Assembly: GCA_037447605.1 (NCBI GenBank)
Contig: CM074817.1
Coordinates: forward strand, 1,746,484-1,810,483
Source of the DNA: Zygnema circumcarinatum
Lineage: Eukaryota > Streptophyta > Zygnematophyceae > Zygnematales > Zygnemataceae
DNA length: 64,000 nucleotides
Direction of reading: 5' to 3'
The notes beneath the pieces are model-generated. The model saw nothing but the letters and a program-made list of their open reading frames with translations, was not told where the DNA came from and made no database searches. Positions 11,351 through 23,600 of this stretch are shown here, one piece after another. The position numbers were made by a program, and so were the translations under genes. Every line of letters starts with the position of its first letter. The first letter of the stretch is position 1.

Positions 11351-11754
11351 AACCATTCGACTGGTTGCCAACCAGTGCCGCCGGATCGAAACAACCATTC
11401 GACTGGTTGCCAACCAGTGGTTGCGGACCGAAACAACCATTCGACTGGTTGCCAACCAGTGGTTGCGGACCGAAACAACCATTCGACTGGTTGCCAACCA
11501 GTGCCGCCGGATCGAAACAACCATTCGACTGGTTGCCAACCAGTGCCGCCGGATCGAAACAACCATTCGACTGGTTGCCAACCAGTGGTTGCGGACCGAA
11601 ACAACCATTCGACTGGTTGCCAACCAGTGGTTGCGGACCGAAACAACCATTCGACTGGTTGCCAACCAGTGCCGCCGGATCGAAACAACCATTCGACTGG
11701 TTGCCAACCAGTGGTTGCGGACCGAAACAACCATTCGACTGGTTGCCAACCAGT
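11351..11754 (+). repeat. 42-bp minisatellite with a 17-bp palindrome per unit
   Basis: Nine full units plus a partial one. Each unit is AACCATTCGACTGGTTGCC... and carries the odd palindrome ACTGGTTG-C-CAACCAGT. Two variants differ in a block: GTGGTTGCGGACC (A) and GTGCCGCCGGATC (B). Their order is B A A B B A A B A. Because 42 is divisible by 3, all six frames stay open and yield 14-residue periodic peptides; I regard these as artefacts. This is not CRISPR: there are no unique spacers. Confidence 0.95.
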
Positions 11755-11880
11755 AGACGTCCAACCATTGCCATCCAATGGTTGTCCAATGGTTGCCGAT
11801 CCACTGGTCCGAACTGTGCAAAAGACTACAGTTTGCTGTGTTTGTGAAAAAGGTGACTGTAAATAGTACTTTCCAAAATT

Positions 11881-14597
11881 CCTACGACTCTGTCTGATTG
11901 TACGGATCTCAACAGAGCTCTGGCGGCGGAGGGCGGGTGGGGGGGAGAGCCGTTTGGACGGGAGTGGAGACATCTGAAAGAGACGAAGGGTGTCGGCGGA
12001 GATTGAGGGTGGTGGCAGGCGACGTGGACATCCTATGAGCGTCCACGTGGTAAGACGGACATGCACATTTTTTGAATGTGAGGACGCCACGTCGACGATC
12101 CACGTCGCCGTCGGTCGTTCCGAGCAATGTGATCTGCTAAAGGTCCAAAACTGTACGGCGCATCACCAGGTGCGACGCGGCGTCGGTGGATGTGGAAGAC
12201 GTGGCACCAACTTTAGCCGTCGATGTGTCTTATCGTGTACGGATGCATCATTCTGGCCGCGGCTACGTGGCGCGCCTACGTGGCCTAACGAAAACGACAT
12301 TCGGATAACCGCCGAAGGTGGCCAATAAGAACGTCCTCTGATGCCACGTATGTGTCCTTAAGATGTGTTGGTGACGTGGCGGTACGCCATTGGTTCGTTG
12401 AATTGCAGGGCGGAAGTCCCAAGGCCACCCACCCGCGGCCTGGAGGCTTGTCGGCACAAGAGGACAAGAAGCCGCGGACGGCGCCGGCGACCGCGGACCG
12501 TACCTTTACCGTATGCATGATTGTCTGATATGAGACAAATTAAGATACTTGTCGAGTTACTCGTACGGACGTAACCTGTTCAGCCTCCGACACGATCCGC
12601 CTTGAGCGGCTGCCGACACAATTTGGCGTCTTGTGCCGACAAATCTCGATTCGGTCAAAGCCGTCGACGTGGCGCGCTTCCCAGCGTGGTTTTCATGTTG
12701 CGTAGCGAGCGGGGATGTGCGCCACGTGGCCTCTACTCGTCGGCCGCGGGCCCTCTTGTCCTTCTGCAGTCCCCCTCCCCCTCTGTCTGCATTCTCTCCA
12801 GCCCTCTCTCCCCCTCCCTCTCTACCCCTCCCCTCCTCTCCCCCACTTTCTATCTCTCCCTCTCTCTCGCTCTCGCTCTCGCTCTCTCTCGCTCTCGCTC
12901 TCTCTCCCTCACATGCAAAATGTGCATCAGCTGCAGGAATCCTGAACTTCCACAAGACGTAGGAGACACGTGGCGGTCTTGCATTCCCCCTCCAGCCGTC
13001 CCCGCCAAGCCTTGCCGCCTCCTCCCTGAGCCCTCCCTCTCTCCCTCCTCCCCCCGCCGCTGCCCCTCCCTTCACTCCCCTCACTCCAAACATCTCCACC
13101 GCCGCGCTTCCCATCCTCCCTCTCCCTCTCCCTCTCAGCGGGAGAGCTTCCCGCGATGGTCTGCTTACGCCATGGCTCTCTGTGTGGTCCTGCTGCTCCT
13201 CCTGCCGCCCCTTCTCCCTCCCCTCCCTCCCCCTCCCTCCGCGCTGCTCCTCCTCCCCCTCCTCATCTTCCTCCTCCTCGTCGCGCTGGCCTTTCAGCCG
13301 CCGAAGCAGCCCCGCCCGCCCGAGCAGTGGGAGAGAATATATGGGCGAAGGTCTGAGAGGGCAGCCCTCGGGGGCGGCTACTGCTTCGAGAGGAGGGAGT
13401 TTGCGGATGAAAAGGAAACAACTCAAATTAATATTAGAAAAAGTTTTAGTTGAGTGCGGTGCTGATTTGTACAGTACGATGAAGAGCATTGTACAGGTAG
13501 TAAGTAGGTTTCTGGTGGGAGGAGCTCAGACGGAATTGAACGGCTAAAGCTGGTAAATTAGGCTCAGAAATAGAAAGCTCTGGTCGAGTATGAATTATTC
13601 GTAGGATACGCACGTTTAAAGCTAGCGGTAATTCTTTTTTGATAAGAGAAGCAACCTCTGCCTAAAGAGGGAGATGTGCTGCGAGCTGTCAAGTACGAGA
13701 TAATTCGTTGCATTATTCTGCACGCAGTTTAGCGTCGTCGATCGCAGCATAATACATGCTGCATCGCTGGCTTCAATGTTCCAAATTCTTTTATTTTCTT
13801 CTTTATAAATCATCGATGGCACACTCGTAAGTTGGTTCCGAATACTGCCTTTGTCCAGTACGTTTGATTGCATCGCCATTGCGAGACCAATGCCAATTCA
13901 TTCCCATCGCAAGTTTGGACCGCAAGTTGTTGCCCATTTGGGATTCAACTCTCGCGTTCTTCCTAACCATTGAAGTTGCAATTTTTTTATTTTTACGTGA
14001 AATTTTTTGATTGCATAAGCTGGCAACCTAAAAACGGAGCGGCCAACTGCAGCAAGGAGCACAGGGACCCACGCCCTAACTAATTTTGGGTCTTGGCCAG
14101 TGCGGACACGCCCTAAGGACCGGCCACAAGGTGGTGCAGATCCTGTACTTTGTAAATAAGTCCCCTCGAAATTGCCAAAGGCCAGCATGTGAGCACAAAC
14201 CAGTCCGGTGGGCTCCAAAAAGGGAGCAAGATTTAGCGTTTGCGTTTACCAATTTGAGGTCAGAGGGAGCTCAAGGATCACCCATGTGAAGAGGAGATGG
14301 AGGGGCCGAACGAAAAAGAAGTGGGGAGGAGGCGGATACCCAACCAACCGACCAAAGCTATAAGAGGGAAAGGGAGACGAAAATGGAGAGGGAGAAAGGA
14401 AGTGAGAGATAATGAGCGGAAGGTAGGCAGCGGGAAAGAGAGGAAGAAGGATTGCGAACAGAGAGGGAGACTTGTGCTTGACGGCATCCACAGCCTAAAC
14501 TGTCGCTAGAGCGGGAGGAAAAATACACACAGAAAAAAAGACTATGAATAAAAATATGAGTACATTGCATAGTTTGCGCGAAAACAAAACGAAAGGG
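11881..14597 (+). repeat. Direct segmental duplication, copy 2
   Basis: Starts CCTACGACTCTGTCTG and ends GCGAAAACAAAACGAAAGGG. It is collinear with 7024-10275 and lacks the MITE, so it preserves the empty insertion site near 12530. Its 3' third is almost identical to copy 1 (for example 14278-14500 against 9955-10180), while the middle has small indels. Confidence 0.8.
13172..13453 (+). CDS. Possible small secreted or membrane peptide, 93 aa (copy 2)
   Basis: Counterpart of the frame at 8870-9118. It has the same hydrophobic start (MALCVVLLLLLPPLLP) and PPEQWER block, one 5-codon deletion after the leader, and a longer charged tail (ERREFADEKETTQIN). No family recognised; see copy 1 for doubts. 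Confidence 0.25.
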   Translation: MALCVVLLLLLPPLLPPLPPPPSALLLLPLLIFLLLVALAFQPPKQPRPPEQWERIYGRRSERAALGGGYCFERREFADEKETTQINIRKSFS

Positions 14598-15032
14598 ACC
14601 CAATTTACGTGTATGACCAGGGGGCAGATATTTAGGTTGCGCAGTTCTGGCACAGAACGTATTGCCGGGCCGCATGGAGACGGTCTCCGCTGCCGAGGGA
14701 GGGTGTGAGATGCCATTCATTTAGCAGCCTTAAGAAAGCAGAGGCTTCAGCCTTCTGCTCTCCTTCAGATAGTCTCCCTATGAAAGCCATTCTTACATAC
14801 ATTACTATTTACATCTCAGGGACCAATAGTCCTCCAGCAGCCCTCCCTCTCCCCATCGCTCTCCCTCCTGCGCTGACGTCACCTGCTCACACACTGAAAC
14901 ACCAAAGAGCACTGTCACATTGAAACATTGGAAGGCTTCATTCCCTCAGAGCACCTGACTTTACCTCACCTTCACCTTAACCTTCACAAGCACAACTTAA
15001 CAGCGAACACAAGACGAGCTCACAAAGTTGTT
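14598..15032 (+). other. Spacer downstream of the GT92 gene, no gene seen
   Basis: Unique sequence between the duplication and the GT92 stop codon, presumably including its 3' UTR (read leftward). A TGACGTCA core occurs near 14875. Nothing else recognisable. Confidence 0.4.
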
Positions 15033-18000
15033 TCAACGTGCGCATACATGTTGTTTGTTTAAAGAGCATGCTCTGACAGAAAGCATCTTCAGAGCCACTC
15101 CTCGGTCGACCACGAAGTTCGGTGCCGGCCTATCAGTGGGCGCCACCTGGCGGCAGAGGGTCTCTCCCGCCGTTGCATCTCCATAGCCCTCAAACCAATT
15201 CCTCCGTATCTCCGTCTCCGTACTGAGATGCACTCCGCCCTCCAAGGGCCGCAACGCCGTGTGGACCTGAACAAGCTCGGTCTGCAAAACACCCTCCCGG
15301 TAAGTATCAGGAGTAAGAAACATCACAGAGTTTTGGTTCATTTTACCCAGAGAGAGAGAGGGATGGATGGGAGGGAGGGAGGAGGGGAGGGGAGGGAGGG
15401 AGGAGGGAGGAGGGAGGGAGGGAGGGAGGGAGGGAGGAGAGGGAGGGAGGGAGGGAGGGAGGGAGGGAGGAGGGAGGGAGGGAGGGAGGGAGGGAGGGAG
15501 GGAGGGAGGAGGGAGGAGGGAGGGAGGGAGGAGGAGGAGGAGGGAGGGAGGGAGGGAGGGAGGGAGGGAGGGAGGGAGGGAGGGAGGGAGGGAGGAGGGA
15601 GGGAGGGAGGGAGGGAGGGAGGGAGGGAGGGAGGAGGAGGAGGGAGGGAGGGAGGGAGGGAGGGAGGGAGGGAGGGAGGAGGGAGGGAGGGAGGGAGGGA
15701 GGGAGGGAGGGAGGGAGGGAGGAGGAGGGAGGAGGGAGGGAGGGAGGAGGGAGGGAGGGAGGGAGGGAGGGAGGAGGGAGGGAGGGAGGGAGGGAGGGAG
15801 GGAGGGAGGGAGGGAGGGAGGGAGGGAGGGAGGGAGGGAGGGAGGGAGGGAGGGAGGGAGGGAGGGAGGGAGGGAGGGAGGGAGGGAGGAGGGAGGGAGG
15901 GAGGGAGGAGGAGGAGGAGGGAGGGAGGGAGGGAGGAAGGGAGGGGAGGGAGGGAGGGAGGGAGGGAGGAGGGAGGGAGGAGGGAGGGAAGGAGGAGGAG
16001 GAGGGAGGAGGGAGGGAGGAGGGAGGAGGAGGGAGGAGAGGGAGGGAGGAGGAGGGAGGGAGGGAGGGAGGAGGGAGGAGGGAGGAGGGAGGGAGGGGAT
16101 AAAGGGGAGGAGAGAGAGAGGGCGAGAGACGGAGAAAGGGAGAGAGAGGGATAACCAAGGTCCCCACCAATCGAGGGTTCGCGAAATAAGTGCGATGACC
16201 GTAGTGTAGAAGGCACCGATCTATTTCGGAGAATAATCCGTTATCTGTGCAGTACGCAGTGGGCCAGCGGAAGACCATACGATCTATGGGGTCAGTTCCG
16301 TTAGCTTCGCCTAACGGCGCACACATGGAAGCGGCCCAAAGGAGTGCCCCCACAGTGAGCCATGGCTTGTCGTCATATTTCTGCAGGAGGGCCGGCACTG
16401 TGACACCTGTCACGGGCTCTAAGAAATCCTCAAAGCTCGCAGAAACAACCCATTTTGAGGAAAACCGCGAGCGATAAAGACAGTCGTTGATGGCAAGGCC
16501 CTGCAAAAAGGTGGGAATCTTTTGTTGCAGTAATTTTTTTTAACTGAGAAAGCAGCGAGGGGAGGAGAAAGAGGGAGAGAGAGAGAGAGAGGAAGCAAAA
16601 CCATGTACAAGGGTTCGGCGAGTAGAAAATTTACCTGCGCAAAGGCCCATGCCCGTCCCCCTCCCTGCAGCAAGTTTTCTACGAATTGTGTTACTTGAAT
16701 CGCTGCACCGCCGGGTCGGGTCTTAAGGGGATGAAGAAAGTCTTCTGGAGAGCGGACAGAGTTGTAGAAAATGAATTGCTGAACTCCCACAATTTGTTCC
16801 ATGTATGCCATCCAATCCAACACTGCCGGAATGGTCGGCCGGGAGCGGATGGGGGGCGAGCAGAGAGAGAGAGCATACTTGTAAGGCTCCGCTGGTGAGA
16901 GAGCGGCCTGCATTCAGGAAAATGGGTAGCGTACAGAAGTCAGTTTTACTCTGGAACATTATCATTATCATCATTTACAACTTGATAGCTCATATTGCAA
17001 GTCTGAACACTGCTGTAAACCATCCCACGTTGGACAGGTTGAAACAAACAGAACGCATAGACACACAACATGAGCGATCATAAGGCCAAGATTTCCCAAA
17101 GACACATACATGTTCTCCATAGTGAATGATCAATAAGCTTGGGGGTACTAACCGATGTCTTGTCTTCCCGGAAGAGAACCATCTCCACCCCATCCACTAC
17201 TCCGAGCAGATAGCCGCCACACAGTGAAGTCGCAACCTCCAAAGTGCAGTGGACCACTACCACTTCACACTGCCTTCCTCCCTCCCAACATTTGAGAAAA
17301 AAGAATCGTTTCAAGTTTTCTGACGTAAATCCGACTGCAAATTTTACGACCAGAATGTGATTCTTGGCAAACATTAATCAAAAGGTAAACTAACTCCAAA
17401 GTGAGGCCCAGTTTCACCTGCGTGTCATGATGTTCCCCCCCATAGTGAAAGCTCAAAACTCCACGTATGCTGTGGCCGGCTGCATCGTGCCATGTGCAGG
17501 AGCCCTTTGACGGGGGAGTTCCCAAAATTTCTCCAAAAGCAAACGTGTCTTGCATGCCCAGCAATGCAAACGTATTCGGGCCCATTCGATAAGCACTGCA
17601 TTGTGCAAAAAGCGGAACAGAATGAGTGAACAGCTAACGCTCGATCGTGCAAATCTTCCCATTTTGACTGAGTGCTTTCTCTTCGAAGGAGGATGTGAGA
17701 ATCCAACCTGAATTGAAAGAAGCCCAGAACTCTGTGAACATTGAATGTGCGCTGTTGCCAGTTCTTGACCTGGTCTGGGTATGAGGTAAGGTTTAGGCTG
17801 CAGTGCGGAGGCTGTATGGGCTCACAGAACAGTGTAAATACTAGCTTCAGAACCCAGTAATGAAATCGTTCTCAGTCCAGTTCAAATGACCGCACCTTTT
17901 CAGCCAGAAATTTGCAGTATCTCTGAGTGAGATTTTTGGCAACGAGGCTGTTGCTATGCAATGCTTTATGTTCCTCGCTTTTCCCCCCTTTAATCCCAGC

Positions 18001-19111
18001 TGCCTAACAAGGTGGTTCAGGAACCAACGGATGAGTTAACTCACCTTTGTCAACAGATCTCTCTCCCTGCCTCCCTCCTGGGCAATAGAGGCACTCCCCA
18101 TAACTCGACGGAAGGATTCTGCGCCGCCTCCTGTTACCTTCCTTTGATGGCTCAGCGTGCGCTGCAGCCGCATACCGCAGAGTCGTAAAACGATGCATCT
18201 TTTCACCATGACAGAGTGAGAGGCAAGAGTTTGTGTAATTGTGCTCTTAGACGAGAAAACGTTCGGGCTGAAGTGCGCACCTGCCAGCTCATGAAGAGGG
18301 CGATCACAACCAAAACGCAGAACACCAAAACCTTGCAGAAAAAAAGCCACAAATAGGCCTATCAATCAGCATTTTAGTGAAGCATTGCCTGCAATTCCCA
18401 ACAGCATCCCCCCTTCTTTTTAAACTGTCAAATGTAGGTGGATAGTCACTATTTTTCTCTGCTCATTGTAATGACGATGACTCCTGCACTTTTCAAGGTG
18501 TCCAGTATTGCAGCGATGATTCCGATCTGCCGAAAGTCACGCGATGACGCTGAACAGCCTCTTAATGGTTTGAGAGAACCATAGTTCATGCAAATTCATT
18601 TACTTCAGAAAATTGCCAATTCAAATCTTGCCTATCTTCTTTCCTGTCACAATGGGGTCAATGCAGCGGCCCTTGAAGGTATACGAGGCAGAGGCCGAGT
18701 GGACGAGTCTACAATAACATTAAGGCTTGCTTAAGTGAATGTCCGCAAATGCGAGCGCCATTCGGAAGTTGAACCCGTAGAGCTACCGGTTCATGCAACC
18801 GATCGAAGACTGAGCGCTACAGGTTCTTGTGGACTATATGCCGAATCACTACTTGAACTTTCGTTCGCTCTTTCCTCTGGCTGGACATATACATTGAAAC
18901 AAGAAGAAGCTAATGAATGCACACATCTTAAATAGACTAGATAATGCAGACGTTTCCCTGCATAAAAATTACTTGCTGTCACTTTCAAAACCTTGCTGCT
19001 GAACATCTGAAATGTAGGTCCTATCCACTGTCTTACATGCGGTCGCCGAATCAACACCGCAAGGAGGGCCTGCCGTTTGGCCCGACTTCGGCCAGCTGAT
19101 CCGCCGGCCAT
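15033..19111 (-). CDS. GT92 (DUF23) glycosyltransferase, type II membrane protein, 476 aa
   Basis: Probable Golgi glycosyltransferase; plant GT92 includes the beta-1,4-galactan synthases. Eight exons (minus strand, from the start): 19037-19111, 18281-18331, 18045-18161, 17418-17633, 17153-17269, 16635-16907, 16168-16500, 15033-15281. All are phase 0. Residues 1-25 form a basic cytosolic tail and 26-42 a membrane anchor ([16 protein letters not shown]). The GT92 landmarks are VVHCTLEV, then [21 protein letters not shown], then [15 protein letters not shown], then a late RPLEGGVHL segment. The acidic metal-binding position, normally (I/V)DxDEF, reads SFEDF at residues 305-309, so the first Asp is missing. 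Exon 2 (51 nt) lies wholly in the anchor. Family is clear; donor and acceptor sugars unknown. Confidence 0.88.
15351..16140 (+). repeat. ~780-bp (GGGA)n polypurine tract in GT92 intron 7
   Basis: Almost pure GGGA/GGAGGA on the plus strand, so polypyrimidine CCCT in the GT92 transcript. It occupies most of intron 15282-16167. It generates 280-390-residue Gly/Arg/Glu and Pro/Ser/Leu frames that are artefacts. Confidence 0.95.
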
Positions 19112-20619
19112 GACTAACAGCGGTAGACAGGAAGGAAATAGAGGGAGGGGTCGGCGTAAAGGCAAAAAGAATGCGTGGCGCGAGGGGGGATGTGGTGCAA
19201 AGTGAAAGCCCTGCGAAAATGTGGAGTGCACGCCACCTGCTCTCTAAGCCCCCGCGCTTTCAACAGCAAGGCTGCAACAAACCCTCCTCTAACGACTCCC
19301 CGCTTGTGCAGCCGCTGCACCTGTTGCAGTAGTGCTCTCTTGATGGACTCGCCATCAGTGATCAGCGCTCAGCGCACTGTGCAAGAAGGGCCGAGCAAAG
19401 CAAAGCTTCCCGCTGAGCACAAGCACGGCTTGGCATTAAGCTCGCTGCAGTTTTTCTCAGCCGTTGGGGTCACATGGTGCACAGAAAAAGGAACAGCACG
19501 AGCAAGGCGCTGTAGAAGAGAAAGAAATTGGCACAAGTGCACATGAAAGGGAGTTGGGGGTTGGCATCGGTCTCAATGTGACGAAGCCATCAAAATGTGC
19601 ATGGGCTAAGGCAATGTGTGGATCCAACATGTGCATGAAATGGTCACAAAAGAGTATAGAACAATGGCATTGTCTAGGTCCGCACAAGGAAATTGGAGAG
19701 GGATTGAACGACACAACATTGACATTGCAAGTTGGGCCGGTCGCATGGATGGCATGTTGGAAGCCCGTCCACGACGGAATTCCCTAGAACAAGCATTTCG
19801 CGTTGTGCCCTAGCTACATTGTTCATGGCTAGCGTGCCATCCCATGGCGTGTGCCATCATCCAAAAGGCGAAAGTTGCAGGGCCCTGAGACATCATAGAA
19901 TTTGCAAAGCTTCTCTCGCTAGGAGAGGTGGCCATGGCTCAGCCTCGTTCAGGCTCGGCTTATGAGCCAAGGCAGAGCCAACAGACCGTGAGGCAACCCA
20001 GCAACAGTTTTCTCCCATCCTGCAAACCGAGTCCAGAGACCATTCAACTTCTGCACATACTTCTGCAAACACTCTACCGGCATCCGGCAGAGAGGCCACC
20101 AATCCACCATTCTGACAATGTGGTGTTCATACACGGTTGGGTAAAATGGCCATCCATGCCATCACTTTGGAAGAGCAAACAGTCCGTGCTCCTAACGTAA
20201 CTGGAACTGGAACTGGAACTTCCTCTAAAAATAATTTGACATATAAACAGCTGAATGAATGCAGAGCCAGGCAGACCTGGAGCAGGCTCCCTACTTGAAA
20301 CATCCTCATGCAAACTCTACCACCTCCCATGACCTTTGTTTCTGCGCTAACTGTTCACTGTTCACTGTTTTGCAGTTCCGAACTTGGAGACTATTCCCGG
20401 CACAACGGTGTTCCGAACAGCGGAGTCTGAAATCAGGGAAGTGGAGGTGAGACTGCTGCTCTTCCTGCCAGGCCTGCCTCTAGAGCATTCAGACCCTCCA
20501 AAAATTAGGGCATCAGCCCAGAAAAATTGCTTCAACATTTCACAATGATCGTGCATGTTGCACTCTGCGAAACCCCCCCTGCTGAAAAACGTCCAATGAT
20601 AGCGAGACCCAACATTGCC
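19112..20619 (+). other. Intergenic region between GT92 and the FAS1-GT29 gene
   Basis: Contains the GT92 promoter and 5' leader and the 3' end of the upstream gene. A short GGAACT repeat lies at about 20200-20222. Open frames up to about 120 codons on the plus strand show no family features, and I do not call them. Confidence 0.4.
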
Positions 20620-23600
20620 TCAGTCAGCCGGTCTGTACAGCCTAGCTTGATGCTTAGACAGTTCCCGGCGCACAAAGAAGTAATGATTGCGTATTGACTG
20701 CAACATCTGCAGTCTTGTCGGAGGTACAGTGACTTGAAAATGGCGAAAATACAGCAGCAGCTCGCGTAGACTGAGCTCCCCCAATCGGCCCTGAGCAATG
20801 ATGGTATCCCAAGGCACCTCGCTCCCATCCTCCCACTCCTCCAAGAGAGAAGGGAGCTTCCTTTTTTTGTACCGCCGTGGTCTCCTTCTCGCCTTGATAC
20901 TCTGCTTCTTTGCGCGGGCAGCAAGGCCGCGCTTCTTCTCTATGACTTCCCATTGCGAAAACTCATGCCATGCATTCTCTCGTGCTACATTTAGTGCAAT
21001 TTGTGTCTCATTCCACTCTGCGAGTCGACAGGAGAAAACAACATCAGCCAGCAACAAACCAATTCTGAAAACTTCAGCAGACCCGGTTCTGGTTCAAGCA
21101 TTCAAATGCCTCACCAACATTTGGGAACGTTACTGTAAACAAAGCAACTCACGTTCTATCTTGACATAAAGTTATTGAAGTAAGGTAATATGTGGCTTAA
21201 CCTGATTTTTGGGCGAGTGTCGCAAGCGGCACGCGCAGACACAGACTGCACCTTTGTCGAGATCTCCGACAGTCTGCACCGCCAAAATTAAGCCTTCCCA
21301 AAACCAAATCACCGGGATGTTTTCCAGTAGAAACAATGACATCATCGACGTCCCAAGAAACGGTCTCAAATGACGTGCTGATTTCTAGTATTCCAGTATT
21401 TCAGCACCTAAACACTTAACTCTTTTCAAGAGTAATGCCCACTGACCAGTCCATCTCACAGTAGAGTGGATTCCATCAGCTGTACGGGTTAGGTCTGATG
21501 GCCCTTCACTTCTTAGCAAAATGAAAAGGAAACGGACATGGTTGATCTCTCAACTTTCGATCAGGATGCGACGAATTTCAACACAGCCCCAAAAACATGT
21601 TCATTTCAACCACTGTGGTGGCATTATAGAACGCCCCGAGCCCTTGCTACCTTCCTTCGCAAGTCAACTACTCACCGTAAAGGCAGGGTTCCGCAATCCA
21701 CATCAATTCTGCGTCAGCAATGTCTAGAGCAGCCACAAACTCCTTGTCTACCTCCTCCGTTCCTTTTGATGTGCTGTTGTTGTCATAATAGTGATGCCTG
21801 ACTCCATGTCTGTCACCCATAAAGAAGCCATACAAGTCCACTCTTCGACATTTCTGCATCCCAATGACACAAATACCACCGATTAAGTAGGATACTTCAT
21901 AAATCTTTGGCTGCAGCATATGCCCACCTTGTTGAAAGCTTGCTCCATTCGGACCCTATGACTGAGATCCTTCATACTCCACTACTTGCCAAGGTGGAAG
22001 CAAAGAGGGTCGAGGTCGAGTTAAGAAATGAAGATACACGTCACCTGAAGAGCAAACGCCCAGCCTATGTATCCAATAGAGGGAATAAACCCGAGAGCGT
22101 TGAAAACACTTGTAACGAATCCCAAGTCGAGAATTAAAAGCGGATCACGCGGGAACATGCGCTTGAATTTCAGCAAATGTTCTATTTCAGCCTTTCTATT
22201 TCGAATCCAGATATGATAGACAACGGTTTCATTGCCTTCCTTAAATCCAGCAAATTCTGGATTGCTGAAACGAAGTGTCGTTTTAGAACCAACCTGCAAA
22301 TCCATAGAAAACAGGTTAAAACAAGGCTCTCCCTTCCACCGCTCCCTCTCCCTTGCCTCATGTTTCATATGGCTTAAACAAAAAATCCCACAACCGGGAA
22401 AACAAAGCCTCATCTGTAAAGTTCAATTTCAGCCCCTAAGCACAAACAGAATAAATAGAAGTTATGGCCAGAGCACAAGTGCTGCTGCTAGCCACATCTG
22501 TGAAGTTGAGCAGAGGGATCGTCTGACTTTAAAAAATGACAAATTGCGAACACCCATACTCTATTTGAAAGCAACGTGCCCCCTCCCCCTCTCCCCCTCC
22601 CCTGCCTCTACCTTCCTGCTCACCTGCGGCTCATACCCATATGCGGGTGCTCCATTAAACCGCATCACCATCTCATGGGCATCTATCTCTTCCCCAAGAT
22701 CTTGAAGCAGCAGCGATCCCGAACTCCCTACTACGGCGCATGTATCCCAAGTGACGGCCTCCAAGGGGTCGTAGGGGGGGAGAGCACGGCGAAGCTCAAG
22801 ACGCTCTGCGGGGGCAAACTCTGAGACAAGTCTACCAAGCATGCCCAATCCCGGGGCAACAAAGGCTCCGGTAGAGGCTGTCTCATTTGCATCGAGTGCG
22901 TGCAACTCAGCATAGAGGAGGTCCACTGACATGATAAGTTCATCGCTGTAACCATCTACTCCGAGCTCACGGAATTCAAGAATTGCCTGCAAGGAATTCA
23001 CTAGCATGTAAAGCCTTGTTTAGAATGTGAATTGGACTGGAAATGGAGATTGATTTAGCAGGCTAATTCAAGTCCATACTTGAACGTCATGATTCTTTGT
23101 CATGAAACAAACCATCCATTAAAGGCCACTCAATGCAGGGATGACGCAATCAATTGTAGGGAGGCTGGCAATTGATCATTGTCATAACATCACCGAGCAC
23201 TTCCCTTCGTATAATGATGCTCAAGAAAACGTCAACCTTGAATGGATGCTCGAACACTCAACAGTTGCCACGAACACTCATCAAGTGTCACCTCTGCATT
23301 CATCATGCTGATTCCTGGGTACAAGTTATGTTTAAGAGAGTTACTGACCTCACAGTTCTTGCCTTGGAAAAGCACTGAGCAGGAGCATACTCCATCCGTG
23401 AGACGCCCGCGACCAGAACAGAATACTTCGGCTCTCTGATGCGTAAGTGGCTCCACACTCACCTTGGCTTCACACACATGCGTCACAGGACTTGAGTGTC
23501 AGAGGGAAACCGTGATAGCAACACAACATAGCACAGCTTTCTTGTCGAGGTAAGACAAAGGTAAGAAATGCTGCGATACCATTTAAACTCTCATTCTCTG

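Noticed and set aside
11351-11754. Possible CRISPR-like array
   Set aside because: Units are contiguous with no unique spacers, and the DNA is plant nuclear.
11309-12090. Frames of 140-257 codons with 14-residue periodic repeats on both strands
   Set aside because: Consequence of a 42-bp tandem repeat that is divisible by three; open in all frames with no start context or homology.
12557-13489. 310-codon minus-strand frame in duplication copy 2
   Set aside because: Low-complexity Arg/Glu/Gly translation of CT-rich DNA; not preserved as one frame in copy 1.
15228-16506. Gly/Arg/Glu-rich and Pro/Ser/Leu-rich frames of 280-390 codons
   Set aside because: They are translations of the GGGA microsatellite; only the part 16168-16500 (minus) is a real GT92 exon.
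19464-19787. 107-codon plus-strand frame upstream of GT92
   Set aside because: No recognisable motif, signal peptide or conserved neighbour; within the range expected by chance.
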